A stretch of 64,000 bases of DNA from CALVUJ01 sp045119835. GTDB taxonomy: Bacteria > Bacillota_I > Bacilli_A > RFN20 > DUOF01. The notes beneath the pieces were generated by a model, which made no database searches, was not told where the DNA came from, and saw only the letters and a list, made by a program, of their open reading frames with translations. This document shows positions 9,082 to 21,100 of this stretch, one piece after another; position 1 is the stretch's first letter, and each line of letters opens with the position of its first letter. The stretch covers positions 173,948 through 237,947 of the forward strand of contig JBGVED010000022.1 in the NCBI GenBank assembly GCA_045119835.1. Reading direction: 5' to 3'. The translations under genes were made by a program, and so were the position numbers.

Positions 9082-12000
9082 TTATTTTAATGGACTAGCT
9101 TCTGGATATATAGTAATGACACAAATTTCACCAGACATTTGATAATTAAATAATGGTTTTTCTTTTCCATTATCTAGCCAGTAAGTTTTTTCTTTTACAC
9201 TCTGTACAGCTTTTTCTAATGCTTTTTGATCATTACAATGTAGTTCAAAAGCGAATCCTGTATTCTTCCATGATCTAGTATCATTGATTCTGGCTCCACT
9301 CATAAAAGTAATCTTTTCGCCTTTTAAATTTTCATCATTTAATATATATTTTAATACCATCATTGCATCTTCTTGTATCATAGGTAAATCCATTATAGGA
9401 TAATCAGCAAAAGTGCCTTTTGGATTATCTTCTATGATATATCTAATAACACGAGAACCTGATTCAAAAGATAAAACATCTTTTTTGTTTCCTTTGCTAT
9501 GAGCTAATTCAAATTTTACTTTATTAGGATGAGCTTTAGATATAGCTTCTTTTATTTCTGGATCATCTTCTACAGGATATAAACTTAATATATTTTTATT
9601 AGTAAATAATGACGAAGCATAAACGGCATATCTTGAACCTTCAGAACCAGTTCCAGGAATTAATTTAGATTCTACATCTTTTACTGGAGTAACTCCAAGA
9701 TTTCTATATTTTAAATATGTAGGATCTTTTCCTCCATTTGTATTATAACTTTGAAGTCTATATTTGGTTCTAAGCATTTGAGTGGCGTTAGCTCTAGCGC
9801 CAAATTCTTTAGATACAGCACCATAAGCATTTTGTATAATGCTTTCTGTTTGAGTCATATCTTCTATTTCCAAATCTGTTTCCAGATGGGTTAAAGTATT
9901 TGACCAATTTAATACTGTTTTTTGATATTCTTCATGTTCTAAAAATACACTAATCAATCCTTTTCCTATTCCTAATGGCCATTCTTTCATGTTTTCAACA
10001 CATTTTACTGTCATACCTTGCATAGAATCTTTGCAATCTTCTTCTGTGTATTCATATCCAACAACAGAGCCTTTATGTCCATTCATGCCTGCAATAAATG
10101 GTCTTTCATTTTTAAATATAGGATAAACATCTAGCATCTGTATATTTCTTACCCAGCGAGTCAAGAAAGATTTTGCATTTTTTGTTAGACAAAATACTGT
10201 AGCAGCAATAATAGCTAAAGTGATTAAAGCGTATATGTTTCCTTTACTAATCTGAACTCCTCCTTTGATGGCTTCAAGCAAACCTTTTATTCCTCCGGTC
10301 GATGTGGAATTTAAACCTAAATATTTTCCTATTGCGGTATCTGCAAATAATTGTATGGCTCTTGTTTCTCCAACTTTTTTTATTAAAGGTTTAAGGAAAT
10401 TGGCAGCCCATCTTATCGCCTGTGAATCTACTGTTGCTAGTTTATTTACAATAAGATATTTAGCACCTATTGTTGTTATAAAACTTGCTGTTATATTTCC
10501 CATAATAGTTTGAACAGCTGGTTCCAATGGATCATCCATTCTAACTATTAAATCTGGATATATCGTTGTTGTAAATCCTGTATTGAAATTCATAGAATAA
10601 ACTACAGCTTCTACTTCCATTTGTCCGGTCATACTCTCATAAGAGTCTGAAATTGATATTCTGTCATAAGGTTTAACTGAAGGATCTCCTATTACACATA
10701 TTTCTCCAGCATACATATTCATCATAGTTTCTCTTAGAGTATTTCCTGTAATACGTTCAGCCAAACTTTTATTTACTTTATTGGTTTCTGCATTTAAATT
10801 CCATTCCTCAGAAAAATGGGTTATAAAAGGTATATCTATACCGCCGTTACCTGAAGCAACTAGTCCAGTATCTACTGTCATAGATTTTTGATGTTCTGGA
10901 TATATATTTATATCAACATATAATGGTCCACAAGTTTTTTGTTCTTGTCCCCACCACATATCAGTACCTTCCCAAACTCCGACTGCATTAGTTTTTATAT
11001 TTTTACCAGATGCTTTAATTGAATTATAAATTATATCTGTATAAGAATCATAATAATGGAATTGTTGGAATGGCTTACGTTTTTCTATAATTTTTCCGTC
11101 TGTTTTTGTATAGCCATAAGCATAATAATGATTAGGTTTACCTAAGAAAACTGTACTTCTAAATCCAAAATCTCTAACAGCACCTATATATCCTACGCCA
11201 GAATAAGCACACATTGTTAATAAATCCCAAAATGTTTTATCTGTTATTGTAGTATTTATAGTTGGCGCAGCCATAGATGTATTTTTGTTAGGATATAATT
11301 CGTTAGCTCCGGCAAGCAATGTGCCATCAACTACTTCATAAAGATTTTGAACAAGTTCTCCTTCAGAAAAAATATCATTAAATTTTTTATCACCAAAATG
11401 ATATATTCCAAATGGATTATCTCCATAATAACGGTCATCAAAAACATTACGTATTACTGTTTTCCATACTCCTCCATGTTGTGCCGTTAGTATTTGACTT
11501 AATAGATTACGAGGACTTAATCCTCCACGAGCCAATGAACCTCTTAAATCTTTACAAATAGTTGTCCATTGTTGAGCCTCTATTAAATTAGTTGCTTCAA
11601 CTTCTCCTAAAGCATTTAATGGATTTGTTAGTTCTCCTCCATCACCTTGTCCAATTATAGTAACAGTATCTCCTACATCTATCTCAGCTATTTTACCATT
11701 AAATACTACAGGCAGTCTTCCTGCGTTTGAGCCATAGCCCATTCTTATATGTAATCTAACACCTGGTTGTAACACTGTTACATCTCCAAGTTTTTTACGT
11801 CTAGCTAATGCGTCTTCTTTTTGTATGTATGTATTAGGACTAAATATACTTGTAAATACATCTCTTACAGTATAAATATCTGTATAGTTTAATCTTGTAC
11901 TATTGTCATATTCTCCGGCATAAGAGCCAAACATATTGGTCATTGTGAAACTACAAGTATCAGCAGGTATTTTTCTAGATTTAGTAACTGTTAAATCACC

Positions 12001-15000
12001 AATGGATGACATATTATAAAAATTATCAAATAACTTCCATGAACCTATTTTACGTCCTTCATCTATAAATACAACATAGTATGTAGGGAACGCTCTAACT
12101 AATCTACCACGTTTATCATTTACTAACATATCATAGAAACTATGTAAAACATAAGCTTGAGGATCTTCAGCCAATTTAGTAAATGCTTCTCTTGCTATAG
12201 TGTTCATTAGTTTTTGAGCATTAGATGTAGTAGATGGATCTATATCTGATAAATCCAAATTAGTTATAGAACCTTGTGTTATTAATAAAAACTTAGTTAT
12301 TAATTCGTTACTTGTAGAATACGTACTTAATAAGGAATTGGATAATATATTTAATTGTTCAAATTTTCTATTAGATAAATAATCTTTAACTGCAGCATTT
12401 GGCCCGGCAGGTAGCTGAGTCCCTGCTTCTAAAAATGGATAGACCCATCTAGCACAAAACGATTTGGCAAAAGAATCTTTTATATCTTCAGTAAGTTTCA
12501 TCATAAACTCACCATCTAATTCTTTATCAGTTTTGTCTTCAATCTCATTAGCATCCACTTTTCTGTCTACATTTTCCCAATATCTATTTACACCATCAAT
12601 CCAAGATACTGGATTGATCCAAGTCATCCAGTCACCTTCTTCATATCCGTCATTATCCATATCTAATACTCCTGATCTAAATGACTCCCAGAAAGAAGTA
12701 TCTTCCATAGATTGATTCCATTCATCCCAAGTTATATCTGTATCAGAAAACATTTCTTTGAGTATATCATTGTCGGCAGCTATTAAGTCTATTTCTGATA
12801 TAAGATATCCATCAATAATTTGTTTTCTAAGATACATTAATACAATTCTCATAAATGCATAGCAGTTGGAATAAGGAGAAATAGTTATCTTTTTAATATA
12901 ATCTTTTAATTCTTTACTATCGGACTTTAATTTATTATAGTAAGGATCAATAAAACCATCTTTATATTCTTTATAGATTTTAAATGTTTTACCTTCACCT
13001 AAATAATCTACCTGACTTGTTGGTTCTATTCTATTTAAAATAGAAGATTTTTTCTCTTTACTTATTTGGCACATTCCAAATATTGTTCCGTACTCTAATG
13101 CTTGTTTTTCCGATTTAGCTTGTGTTGATGGTTTTCCAGGTTGTTCACATAAACAGTATGGAACATCTTCGCCATTAATTTGTACATGTTGTCTAGCTCC
13201 ATAATCTTCATAGTCATTTCCACCTTGTAAGAATCCAGATTTTCCTTTTTTAAAATCATCTCCGGATAAAGTACATGCGGCTGCATGTAAAAAGTGCTGT
13301 ATATAATTCAATACTTTAGGCTTTTCCATTTTAGAAGCGAAGTCATCATGCTTATTCCATGCAAAAGTATCAGCATCTTTTAAATCACAAAATGGACATA
13401 GCAATTTTAATAAAGCAGCTCCGTTTTTGTTATCTTTAAATGTAGCTTTTACAGCTTCTGTTATAGGAGTTTGTATTGCTTGAGCATGCCAGTTAATATG
13501 TTTCTTTTCAGACGCAGGTATTTTAGAAAAATCTAAAGGTTCTGCTAAAATTTTATCTATTAATTCTATAGCTTGCTTTCTAAGTTTGAAGATTTCTTTT
13601 GCATATATATCTGACTTATCTTCATTTTTTGTTTTAGCTATATTAGAATCATCACAATTCTCTATTGCTAAATTGGTTGATATAGGAGCCATTGTTGCAA
13701 CCCATCCAGGCTTTAATTCCCAACCTTCTTGTACATCCATTAGTGTTGCTTGTATTAAAGCTTTACCTGTTGTAGCTACTGTTTCATCGTATTCTTTATC
13801 TTCACCTTTTCTTTCCTTCTTTTTAATTTCCTCTTCTCCTACCATAGCCGCATCATTTATAGCTCTAGTAAACATTTCTGCAACATCATTCATTTCTGTA
13901 ATTTCTAAACCGTTTGTAGTTGTTAAATTTGTTGCTATTAATTGGCCAGAATGATCTTGCATATACATAAATGGTCTACCGCTATCATCTATTTCAGCTT
14001 TTTCATTTTGTTCACTATGAAGTAAGCCTTTTAGAAATACATCTTTTATATTTTTTTTGATTATTTTAGCCGTATATTCAAAGCCGTATAGCATGTAAAA
14101 ATCAGGATCAGGATATACATTATTAGAATGATTGTATTTTATAAATTTATATCCCAATTGACTCAGTTCTGATAAAGAAGGTAAGTCTAAATCTGGATAT
14201 GTTTCTGCCCAAGATAACGTGTCTTCTATATCAAAATAAGAACTTATATTTGCACGCGCTACATCTGTTGTTAATTTATTGCTCTCTAACTGTTTCATAG
14301 TTTCACGTTGACGCATAAATCTATCTACAGAAGTTAGTCTCATTCTTATATCATATACTCCAGGATATCCTTCCATATTCTCTATTTGAACAGAATCAAT
14401 TAAAGCTTCATTGACACCCATCAATTGTAAATATGCACACTTAACTCTCATAGGCCAACAGTTAAGAATTTTTCTATATGTTTTTGCTATATTCATAGCA
14501 TGTGATGGTAAAGTATTTAGCATAGCAACAGTCAAAGAGTCTTCTGTTATTATTCTAAGTTCCATACTTATATCTGAAGCACCCATATATTGTGGAGCAG
14601 AACCGTCCATTATTTTTAATGACATTTCTGTAAAATGATTGGACATTCCGCATGCTAAACCTTGTAAAGGTACTTTTTCTACAAATGGTCTAAATTGCAT
14701 AGCAGCTGGATTTCTATAATCATATTCGTCTACGACAATATCACTAGGACTTTTTCCATCTTCGGGCATACCTGGTGTTTCATCGTTATTGTCAAAACTA
14801 GTATCTATTTTTTCTCCGTTTAAGTTATATGTATAGCTATAATTACTTGGTACTTGAGTATTTGTATCTGGATAAGTTATTATAGCTACAAAATCTGTAC
14901 AACCTCCAGCATCTCTTATAGCTTTTTCTAATTTATATTGAGAACCTCTTTGATTAAGTGTACTATTTTGAGGTGTTATATTATAAGCATTAGAAACGCC

Positions 15001-18000
15001 ACCAAGTGAATCTGCTATAACATGTCCTTCATCTAAATTTGGATCTTCAGTTCCAGGTACTTTTGCTTCGTCAGGATAATATCTATCTTTACCATCTTTC
15101 AATTCGCTATCTTTTTGTAATGTAATTTTTTTAGCTATTACTCTCACCAATTGTCCATGTTCATTAGTAAAGCCCCAGTATTCTCTATCACCAAATCCTA
15201 TATCTACTGCAACATTAGGTTCTCTATGTCCTGATAAATCTCCACCATCAACTGTTATTTTTTTATATCCTTTAAATGCATTTTCAGATATTCCATTTTC
15301 ATCAAAATAGCTTTTAGTATCTATTTTTGAATTTTCTTTATCACCATTATTAGGAGATGAAGAAGCTCCTCCATATTGTTGATATAATTTTTCTATTATA
15401 TTTTTATCAGAAGCTACGCCAGATAAACCTGAAAGTGTTGTACCACTTGTGTTCATAGTTACTGTAACTCTAAGTTCTTTGTCATCAAATATCTCACTTA
15501 TATTAGAACTTTTTGTTGCTTCTTTCAATGCTTCTTTTATATTTAATTTCTCATTCTCAGATAAATCTTTATAGTTTACATTAAAAATAATTTCCCATCT
15601 TAATGTCTTATCGTCCTTGTTATAAATTTCATCTACTTGAGTATAATTTAAATAACCAGTACTTTCTCCTGCTTTTATAATAGGATCTAAAGCATTATGT
15701 AATAGTTTTGTAACATCTGTTGATTGATGGCCATCTTGATCTTTTATGAGATAAGTATAGGCTGTGCCATCTTTGTTTCTTCCAAAAACATTTTTTCTTT
15801 TTGTTTCTGTGAATAACATACCTGTATGATTTAAAACTATTCCATCCATTTTACAATTTAATAATATAGGATCTAATTTATCACTATACACATTTAAACC
15901 TGGACCAGCTTTTGCTAAACCTTTTAAAAAGTCTTTAGCCTTTTCTGTTAATTCCACATCAATAAGTTCTTGTCCATAATAATCTCTTTCTTCTTTTATT
16001 TCCAGCGCAGTTTTTAACCAGTTTTCATCTGGCACATAAAAACTTATTTCATCACTTGCGTCACAAAAGCCTGTAGGTTTTAATATGACTTTACTATTAT
16101 AAATTTTATCAAAGTATTCTTTTGTTCCGTACTCGTAATCAGATAATTCATTACCTCTTAATATTAATCTTTGATAATAGTATCTAAATACTTCCCAATG
16201 AATGCATTTTGCAAATACAGGATTCATTTCAGCTATTTCGCCTAATTCTTTATCTTCATAATCATATGGAATATCAGGCATATATATTCTATAGTTGAAA
16301 TCTCTTAATGTTAATGTAGCTTGCAATAATCTAGGGAATCCTTCTACAGTTCTTATATTTAAATTAACAAGACTAACTACTTCTATGCCTAGAACATCAT
16401 TTATATATTGGTTTTCTATAGGTAAATATGGAGCCACATGAAATTGTGCAACCAAAGAACGAAGTCCATCTAAAAAATAAGTCATTTGCTGACCATTAGG
16501 AAATGTATTCACATACTCCATTCCATTTATGCCATAATCATCATAGAAATATAAATCTATTTCAAGATATTGTTCCTTGTTAGATAGATTTTTTACCATA
16601 GAACCTTTACCACGAAGAATATTTACTCTTTCATATTCTACACTTGAAACATTTCTTATGCTTGTTGGAGGTATTAAAAATAAAGTATCGCCCAACATCA
16701 TTGTACAATTTCTAAATCTTTTAAAATCTATACCAGTTACTTCTTTATGTAGCTTAATACGTTTAGCATAATTTCCTCCGGTTTGATTTTCAAACGCATC
16801 AAGATATTCAAGATTATCTCTGTCATAATCCCATAATTGAAAACTAGTTGATGTATCTCCATATATATCAGAATCTTCGGGATTAGCTATTGTTCCATCT
16901 ACTTTGCATAAAATATATTTATTTGCATTTACCCAAACTTCTTGTCCATTTTCTTCTATTAAACAATAGATTTCTCCTATAAAACGCCCATAATTATCTG
17001 TTCCAAATGGAGCAAATGATAATCTTGAAAGATGTAAATCTCCGGATGCTGCTTGATGCCATTGGTCTGCCATTGCTCCGATAGCATCAAAGATATGCCA
17101 CCAATGATTATAATAAGTTTTATTTTTTCCTGATGTTTTATTAGCCTTAGTTCCATTAGCATCTAATTTAAGTCTTATTTTTTTACTTTTGGCAATTAAA
17201 TCTGCAAGTTCTTGCTGTGCTTTATAACCATCTGCTAATCCTTCTTTTGTAGATTCATCCTGAGTCAAAACAACTTTATATTCATAACTAGAATCTGTAT
17301 TGTTTTTATCAGACGATGTCATATATTTTTTACCGTCTTCTAAAATTTCGGCATAACTGTCTCCGCTTTTATAGAAGTCGTATTTGACATCAGTTTTTCT
17401 AGAAGTTACTTCGCCTGTCTCTTCATTATAATCATATTTTTTATATAATGCACCTTTCTTTTTTGCTTCCGGTATAGTCATAGAAACTATATTATCTTTG
17501 CTCATAGCCTGAATTGTTTTATGTGGGATTTCTGGGCTTTGTATTCCTATGCTTCTAACAGTAAGATTAAGAGAATCCAAATTATTTGCCTTACAGTATT
17601 GTTTAAAACTTTCATAGCTTTCGCCATTTTTCATTGTAAAGCTTTCTCCACCATCATCTAAATAATCTATATCAAAAAAGAAAGTGTCTCCATCAACTTT
17701 ATTTAATGCAAGTTTTTTTTCTAAATCTTCTTTAGCTATTTTAGATGTATATTCCAATGTAAAAGTATTGTCTGTAGAGTAACCTAACTTGCTTGGAGGA
17801 TTTTGCGTATAGAAAACAGAATCTAATATTTCTTTACTTTTTCCAGGTTTACTTTCTCCTCCTGTTAAATCTTTATAAAATTCATAGGCCAAATCATCAA
17901 TGAACATTTCTTTAAGACTTGGTAATCCTTTTGATATATCTATATAATCTTCTCCATATTTTTCTCTAGTGTCCATCATACCTTTGTATTTATCTTTTAA

Positions 18001-18141
18001 ATCAGCAGATGGATCTTCAATTTCTTTATAATCTTTTAAATTATTCAAGCCTATATCTTTAGCTATTTCAGAAGAACTTTTGTTTAATTTATTATCTTCT
18101 TGATTAGGTTTATTATATCCAGGTTTAGTAGGATCTACCAT
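9082..18141 (-). CDS. Giant baseplate-hub-like protein with two nuclease-like domains (3,019 aa)
   Basis: Residues about 145-450 resemble Staphylococcal nuclease (SNase). VDGDT gives D150 and D152, VRSIGIQSPE gives R196 and E204, and DNYGR gives R386, matching D19/D21, R35, E43 and R87 of the family; the D40 position is Q201. Residues about 965-1115 resemble the DNA/RNA non-specific endonuclease family (beta-beta-alpha-metal): DEGHVIADSLGG with H1040, then N1054/P1057/N1063 and E1072. Residues about 2030-2540 are hub-like (GSWKLFDNF, LHIRMGYGS, VVFNGKIAEIDVGDTVTI). A hydrophobic stretch lies near 2640. CPFC occurs near 1580. RBS is AAAGGAG before the ATG. It sits between another giant gene and the OB-fold protein. 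Tail localisation and nuclease activity are inferred. Confidence 0.65.
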   Translation of the reverse strand: MVDPTKPGYNKPNQEDNKLNKSSSEIAKDIGLNNLKDYKEIEDPSADLKDKYKGMMDTREKYGEDYIDISKGLPSLKEMFIDDLAYEFYKDLTGGESKPGKSKEILDSVFYTQNPPSKLGYSTDNTFTLEYTSKIAKEDLEKKLALNKVDGDTFFFDIDYLDDGGESFTMKNGESYESFKQYCKANNLDSLNLTVRSIGIQSPEIPHKTIQAMSKDNIVSMTIPEAKKKGALYKKYDYNEETGEVTSRKTDVKYDFYKSGDSYAEILEDGKKYMTSSDKNNTDSSYEYKVVLTQDESTKEGLADGYKAQQELADLIAKSKKIRLKLDANGTKANKTSGKNKTYYNHWWHIFDAIGAMADQWHQAASGDLHLSRLSFAPFGTDNYGRFIGEIYCLIEENGQEVWVNANKYILCKVDGTIANPEDSDIYGDTSTSFQLWDYDRDNLEYLDAFENQTGGNYAKRIKLHKEVTGIDFKRFRNCTMMLGDTLFLIPPTSIRNVSSVEYERVNILRGKGSMVKNLSNKEQYLEIDLYFYDDYGINGMEYVNTFPNGQQMTYFLDGLRSLVAQFHVAPYLPIENQYINDVLGIEVVSLVNLNIRTVEGFPRLLQATLTLRDFNYRIYMPDIPYDYEDKELGEIAEMNPVFAKCIHWEVFRYYYQRLILRGNELSDYEYGTKEYFDKIYNSKVILKPTGFCDASDEISFYVPDENWLKTALEIKEERDYYGQELIDVELTEKAKDFLKGLAKAGPGLNVYSDKLDPILLNCKMDGIVLNHTGMLFTETKRKNVFGRNKDGTAYTYLIKDQDGHQSTDVTKLLHNALDPIIKAGESTGYLNYTQVDEIYNKDDKTLRWEIIFNVNYKDLSENEKLNIKEALKEATKSSNISEIFDDKELRVTVTMNTSGTTLSGLSGVASDKNIIEKLYQQYGGASSSPNNGDKENSKIDTKSYFDENGISENAFKGYKKITVDGGDLSGHREPNVAVDIGFGDREYWGFTNEHGQLVRVIAKKITLQKDSELKDGKDRYYPDEAKVPGTEDPNLDEGHVIADSLGGVSNAYNITPQNSTLNQRGSQYKLEKAIRDAGGCTDFVAIITYPDTNTQVPSNYSYTYNLNGEKIDTSFDNNDETPGMPEDGKSPSDIVVDEYDYRNPAAMQFRPFVEKVPLQGLACGMSNHFTEMSLKIMDGSAPQYMGASDISMELRIITEDSLTVAMLNTLPSHAMNIAKTYRKILNCWPMRVKCAYLQLMGVNEALIDSVQIENMEGYPGVYDIRMRLTSVDRFMRQRETMKQLESNKLTTDVARANISSYFDIEDTLSWAETYPDLDLPSLSELSQLGYKFIKYNHSNNVYPDPDFYMLYGFEYTAKIIKKNIKDVFLKGLLHSEQNEKAEIDDSGRPFMYMQDHSGQLIATNLTTTNGLEITEMNDVAEMFTRAINDAAMVGEEEIKKKERKGEDKEYDETVATTGKALIQATLMDVQEGWELKPGWVATMAPISTNLAIENCDDSNIAKTKNEDKSDIYAKEIFKLRKQAIELIDKILAEPLDFSKIPASEKKHINWHAQAIQTPITEAVKATFKDNKNGAALLKLLCPFCDLKDADTFAWNKHDDFASKMEKPKVLNYIQHFLHAAACTLSGDDFKKGKSGFLQGGNDYEDYGARQHVQINGEDVPYCLCEQPGKPSTQAKSEKQALEYGTIFGMCQISKEKKSSILNRIEPTSQVDYLGEGKTFKIYKEYKDGFIDPYYNKLKSDSKELKDYIKKITISPYSNCYAFMRIVLMYLRKQIIDGYLISEIDLIAADNDILKEMFSDTDITWDEWNQSMEDTSFWESFRSGVLDMDNDGYEEGDWMTWINPVSWIDGVNRYWENVDRKVDANEIEDKTDKELDGEFMMKLTEDIKDSFAKSFCARWVYPFLEAGTQLPAGPNAAVKDYLSNRKFEQLNILSNSLLSTYSTSNELITKFLLITQGSITNLDLSDIDPSTTSNAQKLMNTIAREAFTKLAEDPQAYVLHSFYDMLVNDKRGRLVRAFPTYYVVFIDEGRKIGSWKLFDNFYNMSSIGDLTVTKSRKIPADTCSFTMTNMFGSYAGEYDNSTRLNYTDIYTVRDVFTSIFSPNTYIQKEDALARRKKLGDVTVLQPGVRLHIRMGYGSNAGRLPVVFNGKIAEIDVGDTVTIIGQGDGGELTNPLNALGEVEATNLIEAQQWTTICKDLRGSLARGGLSPRNLLSQILTAQHGGVWKTVIRNVFDDRYYGDNPFGIYHFGDKKFNDIFSEGELVQNLYEVVDGTLLAGANELYPNKNTSMAAPTINTTITDKTFWDLLTMCAYSGVGYIGAVRDFGFRSTVFLGKPNHYYAYGYTKTDGKIIEKRKPFQQFHYYDSYTDIIYNSIKASGKNIKTNAVGVWEGTDMWWGQEQKTCGPLYVDINIYPEHQKSMTVDTGLVASGNGGIDIPFITHFSEEWNLNAETNKVNKSLAERITGNTLRETMMNMYAGEICVIGDPSVKPYDRISISDSYESMTGQMEVEAVVYSMNFNTGFTTTIYPDLIVRMDDPLEPAVQTIMGNITASFITTIGAKYLIVNKLATVDSQAIRWAANFLKPLIKKVGETRAIQLFADTAIGKYLGLNSTSTGGIKGLLEAIKGGVQISKGNIYALITLAIIAATVFCLTKNAKSFLTRWVRNIQMLDVYPIFKNERPFIAGMNGHKGSVVGYEYTEEDCKDSMQGMTVKCVENMKEWPLGIGKGLISVFLEHEEYQKTVLNWSNTLTHLETDLEIEDMTQTESIIQNAYGAVSKEFGARANATQMLRTKYRLQSYNTNGGKDPTYLKYRNLGVTPVKDVESKLIPGTGSEGSRYAVYASSLFTNKNILSLYPVEDDPEIKEAISKAHPNKVKFELAHSKGNKKDVLSFESGSRVIRYIIEDNPKGTFADYPIMDLPMIQEDAMMVLKYILNDENLKGEKITFMSGARINDTRSWKNTGFAFELHCNDQKALEKAVQSVKEKTYWLDNGKEKPLFNYQMSGEICVITIYPEASPLK

Positions 18142-18162
18142 AATTATAACTCCTTTCTATTT

Positions 18163-18191
18163 AAGAAAAGCGACGATAAACATCGCCGCTT
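18163..18191 (-). terminator. Rho-independent terminator
   Basis: On the minus strand a 10-bp GC-rich stem (AAGCGGCGAT / ATCGTCGCTT, one G-T pair) with a GTTT loop is followed by TTTTCTT. It lies a few bases after the stop of the 2,987-aa gene and before the RBS of the 3,019-aa gene. Confidence 0.8.
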
Positions 18192-18196
18192 ATATC

Positions 18197-21100
18197 CTAA
18201 AAATAATCATTGAGTATATTTTCAATATCTTTATCTGAATATCCTCCAGCTTGAGATGTTCTCAAACTCATGTTTATATTAACTGCACCGCCCATTGATG
18301 AAGCCGTTACTTGTTTTAAAGCTTTTTTCAATTGACGATTACCTTTACTTGTATCACCTTTTATATTTATAATATATCCTCCAGTATTATTTGGAACCAT
18401 TTCAGCATTAGGTCCAAAACTTAATTTTGGTGGACGTTGTGTTTGTTCTTTTGCTACAGTTTCAGGGTTCGCATCATTTAATGGATTGCCTGAAGCATAA
18501 CCAGAAGCTATAAGACCTGCAGCTAATCCTACAGTGGTTGTTAGTAATGCAGCACCTACGCCTCCACTACTATTCATAACCTTATTACTCATTCTTTTTG
18601 CTATGTTAGTCATTAGATTATTTTTTTCTCTAGCTGCTCTGAAAGCATTATTCATAGCTTCGTCCATAACTTCTCTTGCATCATCAGTTACGTTTCTTGT
18701 TATGTCCATATTTTTCTTTCTTTTTAATTCTTCTATAATTATAGAAGCATTACTTCCATCATTTATTCCTCTTAAATATCTTAATGCAGTAGGATTTGCA
18801 CTGCCTGTTCCAAGGAATTTATAAGCTTCAGACATAGGTCTCATTTGTTTATTTGTCCAAGCTTCTTCGTAAACTTCAAGAGCTGTTTCGAACATGTGTT
18901 TTACTTTAAAATCATCACTTACTTCATTTATTGAAGCTGCTTTATTTGTACGAATCATTAATCTATCGTATTCCTGAATCGTTTTCTTTTTGTCAGCATA
19001 ATCATTTAACCATTGCATTGCTAAATAATAATTAGAATCTTCTTTATCTCTATCTCCTAATCCATTTTGAGCTATATCGTTAAGAATAGCTCCTAAACTA
19101 ACAACTCTTCCATCTCCACCTCTGATAACAGCTTTTTTAGAAGATATTGAAGATTGTTCTATTATTGTAGCCATTGTTTGTAATATATTTGATTTTTCAC
19201 GATTATAATTTGGTCCATCGATATTACCATAAAAGTTTTTAGCGGCTTGTGTTGCTCCATAGAATGCAGCGTTGACATTACCAACTGCAGATATCCCTAA
19301 TTTAGACATTATTTCATTATGGTAATTGTTAATACGAACACGCTGTCTTATTAAATTTTCAGAATTTCTAAGTTTGTCTAATCCTTTTTTTTCTGAGCCA
19401 TATACATAACTTCCATCGGCTTGTTTCTTTGTTAATTCTTCTATTCCTTGTAATGCTACATCTAATATTTCTAATTCATCATCAAATTCTGAAATAGATC
19501 TTCCAGCAGTTTCCCATAATCTATTGTATTTTTTATCAGTTAATAAATTAGATCGACTTCTAAGATCATCTAATATACTATCCATATCTTGAACAGATTG
19601 TTTTACTTCAAATATTGTAGGATCATAATTTAAAGCTGTATATTTTTCACGACCCAATATAGATTTGCCAAGCCATTCGCTGTTTTCTTTAGTAGGATCT
19701 ACAGCTAATTCAGCTATTGTTGATTTTCCATCGGCAATTATTGCTTGTGCTTTTCTAGTTTTTACTATATCGTCTGCGACAATACCTAAAACATTTTTAT
19801 GCCACATCGTATTTTCTTTCATAGCAGTAGTTAAACCATGGATATCTATGCCTTTAAAGAAATCATAAGCTTCTCCTGATATACCGGCATTAATAGTTGT
19901 CGTTCTGATAAAATCTTCTCTTGCTGCTCCTGTTAATCCTTGTTGTTTAGCTAAAGCAACTGCTCTTTGTCTTTGTATATCATATTCAAGATGTGTAGTT
20001 CCTGAATATGTAGCAACAAATCCTGAACGAGAGTCACCGTCTGAGTCTCCTAATATTTTTAATAATGTTTCTTGTGTTGTATAAGAAGCATTTGTTGCAC
20101 GTAAGTCCTTATCGTCAAATAAATAATGTCTAGCAGAAGTCATAGATGTATCGTAAATATTAGGATAACGGTCATCTATCATTGTAGCACCATGTGTCAT
20201 TAAGTGCTCTTTCATTTCAGCTTCTGTCATACCTACTTTTGCTAAATAATCTTTATCGAAGAATCCACGTTTTTCAAATAATTCTATGTCATCAAATATG
20301 ACATCGTGATAAACTCCTTTTGCCCTCCAAGAAGCTAGTGATTTACCATCTATTTGTGCTCTTTCGTATAATGGATTTTCTGCATATTCTGGCAAACTCA
20401 TTATCTTTGTACGATCCATAGCTGCTTGAACTTTATATTGCATTCTTTGGTGTAATGGACCTTTCTTTTGTATGTAACTAGCAGTGTCTTCAGCGATTAA
20501 ATCTTTGTATTTTTCTATTCCTGTTAAGGCTTCTTCTATTTGTTTTTGATTCCCTTCGGCTGTTGCATATTTTTCAGTGTATATTTTCGATAATGTACTA
20601 GCATGCGTATGCCATTTTCTTCTGATTTCTTCATCACCAACAGTGGCACCCATACCAGGAACAGCAATATATCTCTTATCGGCAGCAAAATCATCACCTA
20701 GATCTATTATAACGTTTTTACGCCCTACTTTATCTTTTATAGGAAGAGTCGGATCTCCATAAGCATTAAGATACTCTTGAGGTGTCATTACATCTTTTTC
20801 AAATCCAAGTTTATGCATATCACTAAGAGTTAATATTTTATAATTTCCATTTGGATTATTAAATTGATTGGCAGCCTCGACCATTCTTAGATTATAAATT
20901 TGATTAGCGTTTTCTACACCTAAAGCAAAACCTTTATTAACTGCATAATCTTCATATACCTCTTTTAGGTGAGAATATTTTTGTTGCTTCAACATACGTT
21001 TAGTAAGAAGTTCTTCATCTAGTTCATTATAATAATTTAATTTTCTTAATTCTTCTTGTAAAGGTTCGTATACTTTATAATGACCATATTTTTCTTTATT

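Noticed and set aside
9250..9330. C-terminal SGARINDTRSWKNTGFAFEL in the 3,019-aa protein looks a little like an M15 peptidase core
   Set aside because: The expected His and Asp metal ligands are replaced (Lys and Glu positions), so no peptidase is called.
12640..12670. DMDNDGYEEGDW near residue 1828 of the 3,019-aa protein resembles an EF-hand/dockerin calcium loop
   Set aside because: Position 12 of the loop is Trp and flanking helices are unclear; short Asp-rich matches are common.
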